Assembly: GCA_035463475.1 (NCBI GenBank)
Contig: DATHTE010000072.1
Location: 62,001-126,000 of the forward strand
Length of the DNA stretch: 64,000 nt
Direction of reading: 5' to 3'
Source: JACPDI01 sp035463475
GTDB taxonomy: Bacteria > Acidobacteriota > Vicinamibacteria > Vicinamibacterales > 2-12-FULL-66-21
The stretch's first letter is position 1; every line of letters starts with the position of its first letter. The notes beneath the pieces were generated by a model. It was not told where the DNA came from. It did not search any database and saw only the letters and a program-made list of their open reading frames with translations. A program made the translations under genes and the position numbers. Below, one piece after another: positions 1 through 7,956 of the stretch.

Positions 1-1050
1 GAAGCTGCGGCCGCCGTTCGTCGTGCTCGAGAGGAACAGGTTCGGCAGGTACACCCGCTGGTGGTCCGTCGGATCCACCTTGACGCTGCTGAAATAGAAC
101 GGCCGCGCCCGCACGAAGAACGGTGGCTCGCCATCCATCGACTTCCGCCAGCTCTCGCCGGCGTCATCCGATCGATAGAACGCGGTCTCCCTGGCCTCGA
201 CGAGCGCGTACACCGTGCCGGGGCGCGACGGCGCCACCGCGAGACCGATGCGGCCGAGATTGCCTTCCGGCAGGCCACGGGTGACCCGCGCCCAGGTCTT
301 GCCCCCATCCTTCGACTTGAAGAGCCCGCTCCCCGGTCCTCCCGACTCGAAGAAGTACGGCTGCCGCCGCACCTGCCACATCGCGGCGTACAGCGTGTCC
401 GGCTCCTGGGGATCGATCGCGAGGTCCCCGCACCCCGTGTCCGCGTTCACGAAGTGCACCTTCGACCACGTCTTGCCGCCGTCGGTCGTCTTGAACACGC
501 CGCGTTCGTCGTTGGCGTTCCAGAGATGGCCGAGGGCGCAGACCCAGACGGTGTCCGGCTGCTTCGGGTGCACGATCACGCGCGCGATCCGCTCGGTGTC
601 TTCGAGCCCCATCGACCGCCACGTGACCCCCGCGTCCGTCGTCTTGAAGACCCCGCGGCCCACCGAGACGCTGTTGCGCACCCACGATTCGCCCGTGCCC
701 ACCCAGACGATGTCGGTCTTCGACGGGTCGATCGCGACCGCGCCAATGGACATGACGTGCTCGTCGAACACAGCGGTGAACGTCGTGCCGCCGTTGAGCG
801 ACTTGAAGACGCCGCCTCCGGCCGTGCCGACGTACATCAGCCGCGGATTGTCCGCCGCCACGTCGAGCGACGTGATGCGGCCGCTGGTGGTCGCCGGCCC
901 GATGCTGCGCGCCCGCAGGTCCCCGAACGCCGTACTCTCCAGCGCGGCCGGGCGGCTCGACGGTGTGGCTCGTGGGGTCTGGGCAGACACAAAAGTGCCT
1001 GCGGCGCAGGCAAACCCCACGCCGCAGGCCAGGCGAATCGACAGACGCAT
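1..1050 (-). CDS. Secreted VPS10/BNR-repeat (sialidase-fold) protein, partial
   Basis: Gene truncated by the left edge: 350 N-terminal codons are present and no stop is reached. The protein starts with a signal peptide ending near FVSAQ. It then carries a series of Asp-box-like repeats of form TxDxGxTW (TTDAGVTW, TTDGGKTW, SKDGGKTW, SDDAGESW), the mark of seven-bladed BNR/VPS10 propellers. Proteins of this type in soil bacteria are usually annotated as 'glycosyl hydrolase', but no catalytic residues are evident and the substrate is unknown. It is a paralogue of the full-length 1070-residue protein at 42387-45599. It lies 5 bp downstream of the lipoprotein-sorting-like gene on the same strand, so the two are probably co-transcribed. 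Confidence 0.85.
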   Translation of the reverse strand, partial: MRLSIRLACGVGFACAAGTFVSAQTPRATPSSRPAALESTAFGDLRARSIGPATTSGRITSLDVAADNPRLMYVGTAGGGVFKSLNGGTTFTAVFDEHVMSIGAVAIDPSKTDIVWVGTGESWVRNSVSVGRGVFKTTDAGVTWRSMGLEDTERIARVIVHPKQPDTVWVCALGHLWNANDERGVFKTTDGGKTWSKVHFVNADTGCGDLAIDPQEPDTLYAAMWQVRRQPYFFESGGPGSGLFKSKDGGKTWARVTRGLPEGNLGRIGLAVAPSRPGTVYALVEARETAFYRSDDAGESWRKSMDGEPPFFVRARPFYFSSVKVDPTDHQRVYLPNLFLSSTTNGGRSF

Positions 1051-1055
1051 GGGGC

Positions 1056-1838
1056 TCAGTTCCCCGGTGTCTTCTTCTCCGGCGCCTTCGTCTCCGGCAT
1101 CTTGAACAGCTTGTCGTCGAGGGGAAGGTTGAACTGCACCTTCTCCACGGACATCTGCATCAGCGGCTGCCCGTTCATGAGGTTCCGCACCGCGTGGGGC
1201 ACCATGACGCCGTCCACCGCGCGGTAGTCGGACAGCTCCGTGTCGATGGTGAAGTTCTGGCCCCCCTGCTCGATCTCGTTCGTCGTGCGCAGCTCGATCC
1301 CGGTGTCCGCGTCAAGATAGTAGTACTGCACACGGCCCCCCTTGCGCGTCACCTTCAGCTTGTGGACGGCCGTCCCGTCCGCGAGCTTCTCGGTGCCATT
1401 CGGTCCTTCCCCCTTGACGAGCTCGATGGTGGTTCCCTTCGACTTGTAGTCCATCAGCGGCCCGTCGAAGTCCGACTGGTCCCGGGTCATCTCGCCCTGC
1501 GGCCCTTCGATCTCCTGCGGCGTTTCCGATCCCATCATCGGGTTGATCATCCACGCCTTCGCGCCGTCGAACGCGGTCACGATCCTCTTGTCCTGGACCT
1601 GCATCTCCTGGCGCATCATGTTGGGCCGCTTGGCGGTGACCGTCATCTGCAGCTCCATGCCCTGCACGGTGACCTTGCCGTTCATCTGCATCGTGTTCAG
1701 CGAGCGGAGCTTCTCCTCGCCGCCACGCGCCTTGATGTTCTTCGCGATCAGCTCGTCGACTGACTGCGCGCTGGCTGGTAGCGGCAGAGATAACAGGGTG
1801 ACGGCGGCGGCGGCCGCCAGGTGAAGGGCCTTACGCAT
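1056..1838 (-). CDS. Outer-membrane lipoprotein-sorting (LolA-like) family periplasmic protein
   Basis: 260 residues with a clear signal peptide (MRKALHL then a hydrophobic run to ASAQS). The mature part follows the pattern of the LolA/LolB-like beta-barrel half-shell family: KARGGEEKLRSLNTMQMNGK, later strands, then a C-terminal VPHAVRNLMNG strand. Such proteins carry lipid or lipoprotein in the periplasm or hold unknown ligands; this one is not a standard LolA by neighbourhood. A good Shine-Dalgarno (AAGGAGA) precedes the ATG at 1838. It is the first gene of a pair with the VPS10-type protein that follows. A weak -10-like TACAAT lies at 1898-1903. Function beyond the fold class is inferred. 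Confidence 0.7.
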   Translation of the reverse strand: MRKALHLAAAAAVTLLSLPLPASAQSVDELIAKNIKARGGEEKLRSLNTMQMNGKVTVQGMELQMTVTAKRPNMMRQEMQVQDKRIVTAFDGAKAWMINPMMGSETPQEIEGPQGEMTRDQSDFDGPLMDYKSKGTTIELVKGEGPNGTEKLADGTAVHKLKVTRKGGRVQYYYLDADTGIELRTTNEIEQGGQNFTIDTELSDYRAVDGVMVPHAVRNLMNGQPLMQMSVEKVQFNLPLDDKLFKMPETKAPEKKTPGN

Positions 1839-1920
1839 GAACGCTCTCCTTGGAAGCCCGCGGCGCGTGCGGGACCGGCTCGGGTTTCAGGAGAGGTATT
1901 GTACAGCGGGAGGCAGGCTC

Positions 1921-1947
1921 CAGGCTCCGGCTCGACCCCGGAGCCTG
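1921..1947. terminator. Hairpin between two minus-strand genes
   Basis: Perfect 10-bp inverted repeat CAGGCTCCGG / CCGGAGCCTG with a 7-base loop. It sits between the end of the GlsB-type gene (1966) and the start of the lipoprotein-sorting-like gene (1838). There is no T-run, so it may be a terminator of the preceding gene or just a dispersed palindromic repeat; a further AGGCTCC copy directly upstream favours a repeat origin. Confidence 0.4.
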
Positions 1948-1965
1948 CGACCTGCCGAACCTTGA

Positions 1966-2220
1966 TTACACGCGGCGGGGACGAGCGACCAGGCGGTACA
2001 GGAACAGCAGCACCATCGCGCCGAGAATCGACACGATCCAGCCTGCCGACTCGTTCGTTGCGTACAAGCCCATCGCGCGCCCGATGAAACCGCCAAGCAC
2101 CGCGCCCGCGATTCCGAGCAGGATCGTCACGATGAAGCCGCCAGGGTCGCGACCCGGCATCAACAGCTTCGCGATGATCCCCACCACCAACCCGAACAGG
2201 ATCCACAGAAGGATGCCCAT
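1966..2220 (-). CDS. GlsB/YeaQ/YmgE-family small membrane protein
   Basis: 84 residues, almost entirely three hydrophobic helices with glycine-rich faces: MGILLWILFGLVVGIIAKLL, then GGFIVTILLGIAGAVLGGFIG, then GWIVSILGAMVLLFLYRLV. This is the transglycosylase-associated (GlsB/YeaQ/YmgE) family, small inner-membrane proteins linked to general or envelope stress whose molecular role is not settled. Length matches the family (about 80-90). A strong Shine-Dalgarno GGAGGG lies just ahead of the ATG. It stands alone between the DUF885 gene and the LolA-like gene. Confidence 0.88.
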   Translation of the reverse strand: MGILLWILFGLVVGIIAKLLMPGRDPGGFIVTILLGIAGAVLGGFIGRAMGLYATNESAGWIVSILGAMVLLFLYRLVARPRRV

Positions 2221-2301
2221 TTGCCCTCCTTGGCACTCTCAGCCTGTGGGGTTCTGCAATGGGCTTGCCCGCGCCCAGAGCAGAGCTTCCACCTCAACGT
2301 T

Positions 2302-4062
2302 CTATCCGCCATAGAAGCGCCACGACGGCCTGAAGTCGCGCGGCAGCGGCTGCTTCTGCACGATCGCCCGGACCATTTCGACGGGAATCTGGCCGAGCCG
2401 CAGGATCGTGTCGTGGAACTGACGGTCGTTCATCTGCTTCGATCCGACCATCTCGCGGTGCAACGCGCGGAACTGCAGACCGCCGATCATATACGCTACC
2501 TGGTACAACGGCGAGTAGGAGCCGTTGAAGGACCGCCGCACCTCCCCTTCTGCCGTGAAGCGCTCGTGCCCGACGCGGTCCACGAGCAGATCGATGCACT
2601 CCTGCGGGCTCATTTTGCCGAGGTGAAAACTGAGGGAAAAGATGATACGCGCGGTGCGGTGCATCCGCCAGAAGAGCATTCCTATCCGATCTTCGGGCGT
2701 TTTCGGGAACCCCGCGTCCCACAGCACCATCTCCCAGTAGAGCGCCCACCCCTCTCCCCAGAACGGCGTGTTGCTGAGCGCGTCACGGTGTGAGTTGTAG
2801 CGATCCGTCATGAAGCCCTGGAGGTGATGGCCGGGAATCAGCTCGTGGTGCACGGTCGCGCGGGAGAAGTGAGTATTGTTGCCGCGCATGCTCATGAGCT
2901 TGTCTTCATGCTCCATGGTGTCGGTCGGATACGACACCTGGATGGTCTCGCCGCCGAGGAAGAACGGATTCACCTTCTGCCGTTCGGGCGCCATCATCTC
3001 CATGCGCCAGAGGTCTTTGGCGAGCGGCGGCACCGTGACGAGCCCGCGCTGCTCGACGAACGCGATCGCTTCGTCGGCGAGCTGCTTCACGAGCGCGGTC
3101 TGCCTGCCCGGCTCGACGTGCTTGTTCTTGACGGCCTCGAGCGCCTTCTTCCAGTCGTCGCCGAATCCCAGCTCGCGCGACGCTTTCTTCATCTCCGCTT
3201 CGCACCAGGCGTATTCCTTGTTGGCGATCTCGATGAGCTCCTCGGGCGTGTAGGGGATCATTTCGTAGGCGAGATCCTCGAGCAGCGCCGCGCGCCCGAT
3301 CGGGTCGCCGACGATGGGCTCGTCCTCCCCTTCGCGGTAGCCGACGATCTTCTCGCGCAGGAACTTCGTGTAGGTCGCCAGCGCGGTCGAGGCCCGCTTG
3401 TACGGGTCCTCCACCCACCACGAAAACAGCGGATCGTACAGATCGTAGAAACGGAACCACTGCTCGAACGTCCGCCGGAGCGTGTCGGTCATGTTCGCGG
3501 CCCGGAGGGCGACGATGCGCGACGGCTTGGTGCCTTCGATCGACTTCTGCGCGGCGGCGATCTCCTCGTTCATGCGGGCGAGGGTAGCGGCCGCCGCCTT
3601 CGGATCGATCGGCTCCATCCGGCGCCTCGCGTCGTGGAGAGACGCGATCGTCGCGGCATACGGCATCAGGGGGCCCGCCTCGGCGAGCAACTTCTCCAGG
3701 CGGTCCAGCAGCTTCAGGTCGTAGTCGAGGCGGTTGCGCAGGAGCACGAGGTCTGCCTTCCCGTCCTGCGACAGCTTCTCGAACGGGACCTGGGCCAGCT
3801 TGTCGCGCCACGCGCGGAAGAACGCCCGAAACTGCGCGCGGGTCTCCGGCGAGTGCTCGGTGCTCCAGCGTCGCTGCATCGCGACGCGGTCCACGCGGTA
3901 CCGCTCGACCGTGTCGCGCAGCTCGCTCGCGGTCCGCGGCTCCAGCGGCCAGGGGTCAGGAACGTAGGACGCGGCGCGTGGCGGCGCCTGGGCCAGCGCG
4001 GGCGCGGCAAAGAGAAGAGCGGCGCAGAACAGCGTGAATAGTGCTTTTTCGGGATGACGCAT
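2302..4062 (-). CDS. Secreted DUF885-family metallopeptidase-like protein
   Basis: 586 residues from the ATG at 4062, chosen because it begins a clean signal peptide (MRHPEKALFTLFCAALLF to APALAQA); an upstream in-frame start at 4104 would bury it. The DUF885 signature HHELIPGHH is at about residues 405-413, followed by WGEGWALYWE near 436-445. These contain the His and Glu residues expected of a zinc peptidase related to M32 carboxypeptidases. DUF885 proteins are widespread and secreted or lipid-anchored; substrates are mostly unknown. It is divergent from the serine hydrolase at 4083 with only 20 bp between start codons, so the two must share a very compact or partly intragenic control region. 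Confidence 0.85.
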   Translation of the reverse strand: MRHPEKALFTLFCAALLFAAPALAQAPPRAASYVPDPWPLEPRTASELRDTVERYRVDRVAMQRRWSTEHSPETRAQFRAFFRAWRDKLAQVPFEKLSQDGKADLVLLRNRLDYDLKLLDRLEKLLAEAGPLMPYAATIASLHDARRRMEPIDPKAAAATLARMNEEIAAAQKSIEGTKPSRIVALRAANMTDTLRRTFEQWFRFYDLYDPLFSWWVEDPYKRASTALATYTKFLREKIVGYREGEDEPIVGDPIGRAALLEDLAYEMIPYTPEELIEIANKEYAWCEAEMKKASRELGFGDDWKKALEAVKNKHVEPGRQTALVKQLADEAIAFVEQRGLVTVPPLAKDLWRMEMMAPERQKVNPFFLGGETIQVSYPTDTMEHEDKLMSMRGNNTHFSRATVHHELIPGHHLQGFMTDRYNSHRDALSNTPFWGEGWALYWEMVLWDAGFPKTPEDRIGMLFWRMHRTARIIFSLSFHLGKMSPQECIDLLVDRVGHERFTAEGEVRRSFNGSYSPLYQVAYMIGGLQFRALHREMVGSKQMNDRQFHDTILRLGQIPVEMVRAIVQKQPLPRDFRPSWRFYGG

Positions 4063-4082
4063 GGGCGCATGATACTGAAAAC

Positions 4083-5264
4083 ATGCGCCACAGACATCTC
4101 TCAATCGTTTCCATCCTGGCCGCGCTGCTGGTCGTAGACGCCACGGCGTCGGCCCAGACCTACTTCCCCGATCGGTTCTCGTGGGAGACGCGACGCCCCG
4201 AGGCGTCCGGCTTCAACGCGGCCGCGCTCGAGGACGCGATCAAGTTCGCCATCGCGAACGAGAACCCGAACACGAAGGAACTCGCCGTCGACATCGCGAC
4301 CACGTTCAGCCGCGAACCGCACAACGCGATCATCGGGCCCGTCAAGGCGCGCGGCGCGCTCAACGGCCTCATCGTCCACCGCGGGTACATCGTCGCCGAA
4401 TGGGGAGAGACGTCCAGGGTGGACATGACGTTCAGCGTGACCAAGTCGTTCCTGTCGACGGTCGTGGGGCTGGCCTGGCAGCGCGGGCTGATCCGCGACG
4501 TGACGGACCGCGTTGGCCCGTACGTGCCGGACAGCGGCCTCTTCGACGCGCCGCACAACCAGCCGATCACGTGGGAGCACCTGCTGCGACAGACGAGCGA
4601 CTGGCAGGGCACTCTCTGGGGAAAGCCGGACTGGGCGGATCGTCCCGAGGGGGAACGCCCGGCCGATTACCCGAACCGCAAACTGTCCGAGCCGGGCACG
4701 CGCTACAAGTACAACGACGTCCGGGTGAACGTGCTCGCGCTCGCTGCGCTGCACGTCTGGCGCCGCCCCCTGCCCCAGGTGCTCCGCGACGAAGTCATGG
4801 AGCCGATCGGCGCCTCGAACACCTGGCGCTGGCACGGCTACGAGAACTCGTGGATCGAGCTCGATGGCGCGCGCGTGCAGTCGATGACCGGCGGCGGCCA
4901 CTGGGGAGGAGGCATGTTCATCAGCGCCCGCGACATGGCGCGCTTCGGGCTGCTGTTCCTCCGCCACGGACGCTGGAAGGACCGGGAGATCGTGTCGCCG
5001 AAGTGGATCGAGATGGCGCGGACGCCCGGGCCCGCCAACGCCGAGTACGGCTACATGAACTGGTTCCTCAACACCGGGCGGAAGCCGCTGCCCTCGGCGC
5101 CGGAATCGAGCGTCACCTTCCGCGGCAACGGCGCCAACATCATCTACATCGACTGGGAGAACGATCTCCTCGTCGTGGTGCGGTGGATCCGGGGCGGGAA
5201 CGCGCTCGACCAGTTCATCGGCAAGATCCTGGGCGCGATGGCCAAGCCGACGCAGAACGACTGA
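4083..5264 (+). CDS. Secreted serine hydrolase of the beta-lactamase/class C-like family
   Basis: 393 residues from the ATG at 4083, which begins a signal peptide (MRHRHLSIVSILAALLVV to TASAQ). The S-x-x-K motif is SVTK (Ser118, Lys121), the second motif is the YKYND region, and FRGNG near the C-terminus is in the place of the K/HxG triad. The family (Pfam beta-lactamase) covers esterases, D-amino-acid peptidases and penicillin-recognising enzymes. Nothing here points to beta-lactam hydrolysis, and the nearest BlaI/BlaR1-type genes are more than 30 kb away. A periplasmic esterase or peptidase role is the safest inference. Confidence 0.85.
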   Translation: MRHRHLSIVSILAALLVVDATASAQTYFPDRFSWETRRPEASGFNAAALEDAIKFAIANENPNTKELAVDIATTFSREPHNAIIGPVKARGALNGLIVHRGYIVAEWGETSRVDMTFSVTKSFLSTVVGLAWQRGLIRDVTDRVGPYVPDSGLFDAPHNQPITWEHLLRQTSDWQGTLWGKPDWADRPEGERPADYPNRKLSEPGTRYKYNDVRVNVLALAALHVWRRPLPQVLRDEVMEPIGASNTWRWHGYENSWIELDGARVQSMTGGGHWGGGMFISARDMARFGLLFLRHGRWKDREIVSPKWIEMARTPGPANAEYGYMNWFLNTGRKPLPSAPESSVTFRGNGANIIYIDWENDLLVVVRWIRGGNALDQFIGKILGAMAKPTQND

Positions 5265-5330
5265 CCGGCCTTGGCCCGCCCAGCCTTGGCGCGGCCGCGT
5301 GCGGACGCGGCGCCGGCCGGCCAGCCGGGA

Positions 5331-5371
5331 GTATGGTGGTATGGCTGGAGTAGGGTAGTATGGTGCTATGG
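5331..5371 (+). promoter_or_regulatory. Direct repeat overlapping the antitoxin start: probable autoregulatory operator
   Basis: GTATGGTGGTATGG (5331-5344) is repeated as GTATGGTGCTATGG (5358-5371), 13 of 14 bases identical and 27 bp apart. The second copy contains the ATG (5368-5370) of the ribbon-helix-helix antitoxin gene. Such antitoxins bind paired short sites over their own promoter or start, so this is a credible operator, though no -35/-10 pair is obvious. Confidence 0.5.
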
Positions 5372-5649
5372 TAAAGCTCACGTTCACGCTGGACGATGAG
5401 ACGGTCGCGGATCTCGAGCGGACGGCATCCCGCCTGCGGCGCCCGAAGAGCCAGGTCGTGCGGGAGGCGATCCGCGAGTACGGCGCCCGCACCGACCGGC
5501 TCTCCGACGACGAGCGCACGCGGATGCTCGAGGCTCTCGACCGGATGATCCGGCGGCCGCGCAGCAGGAGCGCGGCCGCCGTCAAGCGGGAGCTGGCGGA
5601 GATCAGGGCTGCGCGGCGCGCGGGCGGCCGGCGGAACCGTCCCGAATGA
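5368..5649 (+). CDS. Ribbon-helix-helix antitoxin (VapB/CopG type)
   Basis: 93 residues. The N-terminus MVKLTFTLDDETVADLERTA followed by SQVVREAIREYG is the beta-strand/two-helix pattern of CopG/Arc-type DNA-binding antitoxins. The C-terminal half is Arg/Ala-rich and likely to be the disordered toxin-binding tail. Its stop codon overlaps the start of the PIN-domain toxin (ATGA), the typical coupling of vapBC-like modules. It probably represses its own transcription through the direct repeats around its start. Confidence 0.85.
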   Translation: MVKLTFTLDDETVADLERTASRLRRPKSQVVREAIREYGARTDRLSDDERTRMLEALDRMIRRPRSRSAAAVKRELAEIRAARRAGGRRNRPE

Positions 5650-6026
5650 TCCATCTTGACACGTCGGTGCTGATCGCGGCCCTCACCGGACCGAGGGAAC
5701 TCGCGCTGCCCCTTCGGCGGGCAATCGCCGCGGGCGAACGGCTCGCCCTGAGCAGCCTCGTGCTCTACGAGTGGCGGCGCGGGCCGCGCACGGCCGACGA
5801 GCTCGCCGACCAGGAGGCGTTGCTGCCGGCGGAGGGCGCCGTCCCCTTCGGGCCGCTCGAAGCGCGGCGCGCCGCGGTGCTCTACAAAGGACTGCGTAAG
5901 GGGCGAGGCCGCGAGATCGACATCGCGATCGCGGCGTGCGCCATCGCGCACCGCGCCGCGCTGTGGACGCTGAACCCGTCGGACTTTCGGGATCTGCCCG
6001 GCCTCTCGGTGTACGTGGCCCGCTGA
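5646..6026 (+). CDS. vapC: PIN-domain ribonuclease toxin (VapC type)
   Basis: 126 residues. MIHLDTSVLIAAL gives the first conserved Asp (D5); YEWRRG gives the middle acidic residue; EIDIAIAACAIAHRA and TLNPSDFRDLPGL supply the later acidic residues of the PIN active site. VapC proteins are Mg-dependent RNases cutting tRNA or rRNA. The 4-bp ATGA overlap with the RHH antitoxin makes this a complete type II toxin-antitoxin pair. It ends 1 bp from the convergent ROK gene. Confidence 0.88.
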   Translation: MIHLDTSVLIAALTGPRELALPLRRAIAAGERLALSSLVLYEWRRGPRTADELADQEALLPAEGAVPFGPLEARRAAVLYKGLRKGRGREIDIAIAACAIAHRAALWTLNPSDFRDLPGLSVYVAR

Positions 6027-6027
6027 C

Positions 6028-6933
6028 TCACTCCCAGAGCCACGCCGCGCCACGCACGCCGCTGGAGTCGCCGTGAGCGGCTTTGACGAGCGGCGTGTCG
6101 ACCGCATCCGAGAACACCCACCGTCCCCACAGCGCCGGGACCGCGGCGTAGAGCCGGTCGATGTTCGACAGCCCGCCGCCGAGGACGATCACGTCCGGAT
6201 CGAGCACATTGATGATCCCGGCGAGCGCACGGGCCATCCGGTGCTCGTATCGCTCGAGCATGTGCCGCGACCTTTCGTCCCCCAGGGCGGCGCGCCGCAC
6301 CATCTCCTCGCCCGCGATCCGTTCGCCGGCCTGGCGCTCGAATGCAGCGGTCAGTCCCGGCCCCGACAGGAAGGTCTCGATGCAGCCGCTCCGCCCGCAA
6401 TAGCACGGCGGGCCCGGCAGTTCGTCGGGTTCGGGCCAGGGTAGCGGGTTGTGACCCCATTCTCCCGCAACCCCGTTTCGCCCCTCGAGCACGCGGCCCT
6501 CCACGACGATCCCGCCGCCCGTGCCGGTGCCCACGATGACCCCAAAGACGACGCGCGCGCCGCGCGCCGCGCCGTCGCGCGCCTCCGAGAGAGCGAAACA
6601 GTTCGCGTCGTTCGCCAGGCGCACCTCGCGGTCCAGCGCGCGCGCGAGGTCCCGGTCGAACGGGCGTCCGTTCAGCCAGGTCGAGTTGGCGTTCTTGATG
6701 CGCCCGGTGGCGGATGAAATCGTGCCCGGAATCCCGACGCCCACCGAGCAGGGTCCGCCCACCTCGGCCTCCAGACCCCGTACGAGCGCCGCAACGGCCG
6801 CGACCGTTGCCTCATAGTCGCCCCGCGGCGTCCCGACCCGTTGTCTCGCGGTCATGGTGCCGGCCTGATCGAGGGCGGCCCCCTCGATTTTCGTGCCGCC
6901 GAGATCGATCCCGATGCGCATGCGGGACGTCAT
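6028..6933 (-). CDS. ROK-family sugar kinase (glucokinase/fructokinase type)
   Basis: 301 residues from ATG 6933 (a second ATG at 6921 is also possible). IGIDLGGTK near the N-terminus is the phosphate-binding loop, ANDANCFALSEA contains the catalytic Asp region, and PPCYCGRSGCIETFLSGPGL is the full ROK zinc signature (C-x-C-G-x-x-G-C-x-E-T). The ROK fold with this Cys cluster and no N-terminal helix-turn-helix marks a kinase rather than a NagC/XylR repressor. The hexose specificity cannot be read from sequence. It is divergent from the rhodanese gene, 24 bp apart. Confidence 0.92.
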   Translation of the reverse strand: MTSRMRIGIDLGGTKIEGAALDQAGTMTARQRVGTPRGDYEATVAAVAALVRGLEAEVGGPCSVGVGIPGTISSATGRIKNANSTWLNGRPFDRDLARALDREVRLANDANCFALSEARDGAARGARVVFGVIVGTGTGGGIVVEGRVLEGRNGVAGEWGHNPLPWPEPDELPGPPCYCGRSGCIETFLSGPGLTAAFERQAGERIAGEEMVRRAALGDERSRHMLERYEHRMARALAGIINVLDPDVIVLGGGLSNIDRLYAAVPALWGRWVFSDAVDTPLVKAAHGDSSGVRGAAWLWE

Positions 6934-6957
6934 AATACGAGCGGGTGACGGAGGATT

Positions 6958-7821
6958 ATGCCTGACATCGAAAGCCGCGGCTACGCACGACCCGACGTGC
7001 TCGTCTCGACCGAGTGGGTGGCGGAACATCTCAACGACCCTTCGGTGCGGGTCATCGAGTCCAACGAAGACACGCTGCTCTACGCCTCGGGGCACGTCCC
7101 GGGCGCCGTGCACGTGGACTGGACGCAGGATCTCAACGACCAGATCCGGCGCGACTACATCACGAAGTGGGGTTTCGAGGCGCTGATGTCACGGATCGGC
7201 GCGACACGCGACACGATGGTCGTCTTCTACGGCGACAAGAACAACTGGTGGGCGTGTTACGCCTTCTGGGTGTTCCAGCTGTTCGGCCACGACCAGGCGA
7301 GGGTGATGGACGGCGGCCGCCTGAAGTGGGAAAAGGAGAAGCGGCCGCTCACGCGCGACGCGCCCGCGTTCACCCAGACCAGGTACGTCTCGCCCGAGCG
7401 CAACGATGCGCCGCACCGCGCGTTTCGAGACGAGGTGATGGTGCACATGCAGGCGTCGGGACAGCTCGTGGACGTGCGGAGCCCGGACGAGTACACCGGC
7501 CGGCGGCTGCACATGCCCGACTACCCGAACGAAGGGGCGCTGCGCGGCGGCCACATCCCCGGCGCGAAGAACATACCCTGGGCGCGCGCGGTCAATCCGG
7601 AGGACGGCTCGTTCAAGCCGGTCGCGGACCTGAAGCAGATCTATCTCGACGAACAGAAGCTGGACCCGACCGGGGACGTGATCGCCTATTGCCGGATCGG
7701 CGAGCGGAGCTCGCACACGTGGTTTGTGCTGAAGTACCTCCTCGGCTTCGAGAAAGTGCGGAACTACGACGGCAGCTGGACCGAGTGGGGCAACCTGGTC
7801 AATGCGCCGATCGAGAAGTGA
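6958..7821 (+). CDS. Two-domain rhodanese sulfurtransferase (thiosulfate/3-mercaptopyruvate type)
   Basis: 287 residues, the usual length of a tandem rhodanese. The N-terminal domain (SGHVPGAVHVDWTQDLND) is inactive; the C-terminal domain carries the active-site loop CRIGERSSHTWF, whose Cys would hold the persulfide. The second-domain motif DVRSPDEYTG is intact. Loop sequence CRIGERS is closer to thiosulfate sulfurtransferases than to the CGSGVT loop of SseA-type mercaptopyruvate enzymes. There is no signal peptide, so it is cytoplasmic. Confidence 0.9.
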   Translation: MPDIESRGYARPDVLVSTEWVAEHLNDPSVRVIESNEDTLLYASGHVPGAVHVDWTQDLNDQIRRDYITKWGFEALMSRIGATRDTMVVFYGDKNNWWACYAFWVFQLFGHDQARVMDGGRLKWEKEKRPLTRDAPAFTQTRYVSPERNDAPHRAFRDEVMVHMQASGQLVDVRSPDEYTGRRLHMPDYPNEGALRGGHIPGAKNIPWARAVNPEDGSFKPVADLKQIYLDEQKLDPTGDVIAYCRIGERSSHTWFVLKYLLGFEKVRNYDGSWTEWGNLVNAPIEK

Positions 7822-7941
7822 ACCGCAGGGACTGCTGGGGCGCAGGAATCAAGCCGCAGGGGTTGCGGGGTACGCAGGGACTCAGGTTCTCGCCGACGCG
7901 CCCTGCGTCCTCCGCGGTTTAATACCCGCGTCCTCCGCGGT
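7821..7941. repeat. Dispersed repeat with AACCGC/GCGGTT ends (copy 1)
   Basis: Begins AACCGCAGGGACTGC just after the rhodanese stop and ends with two copies of the motif GCGTCCTCCGCGGT (7905-7918 and 7928-7941). Left and right ends are imperfect inverted repeats. Related copies are at 17572-17631 and 63246-63368. The element could also act as a bidirectional terminator between the convergent neighbours. Confidence 0.65.
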
Positions 7942-7956
7942 CCCCGCGGTCGAAGC

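Noticed and set aside
4101..6107. A 668-codon minus-strand open frame over the serine hydrolase and vapBC genes
   Set aside because: Shadow of real genes with intact motifs on the plus strand; composition is Arg/Pro-rich with no domain.
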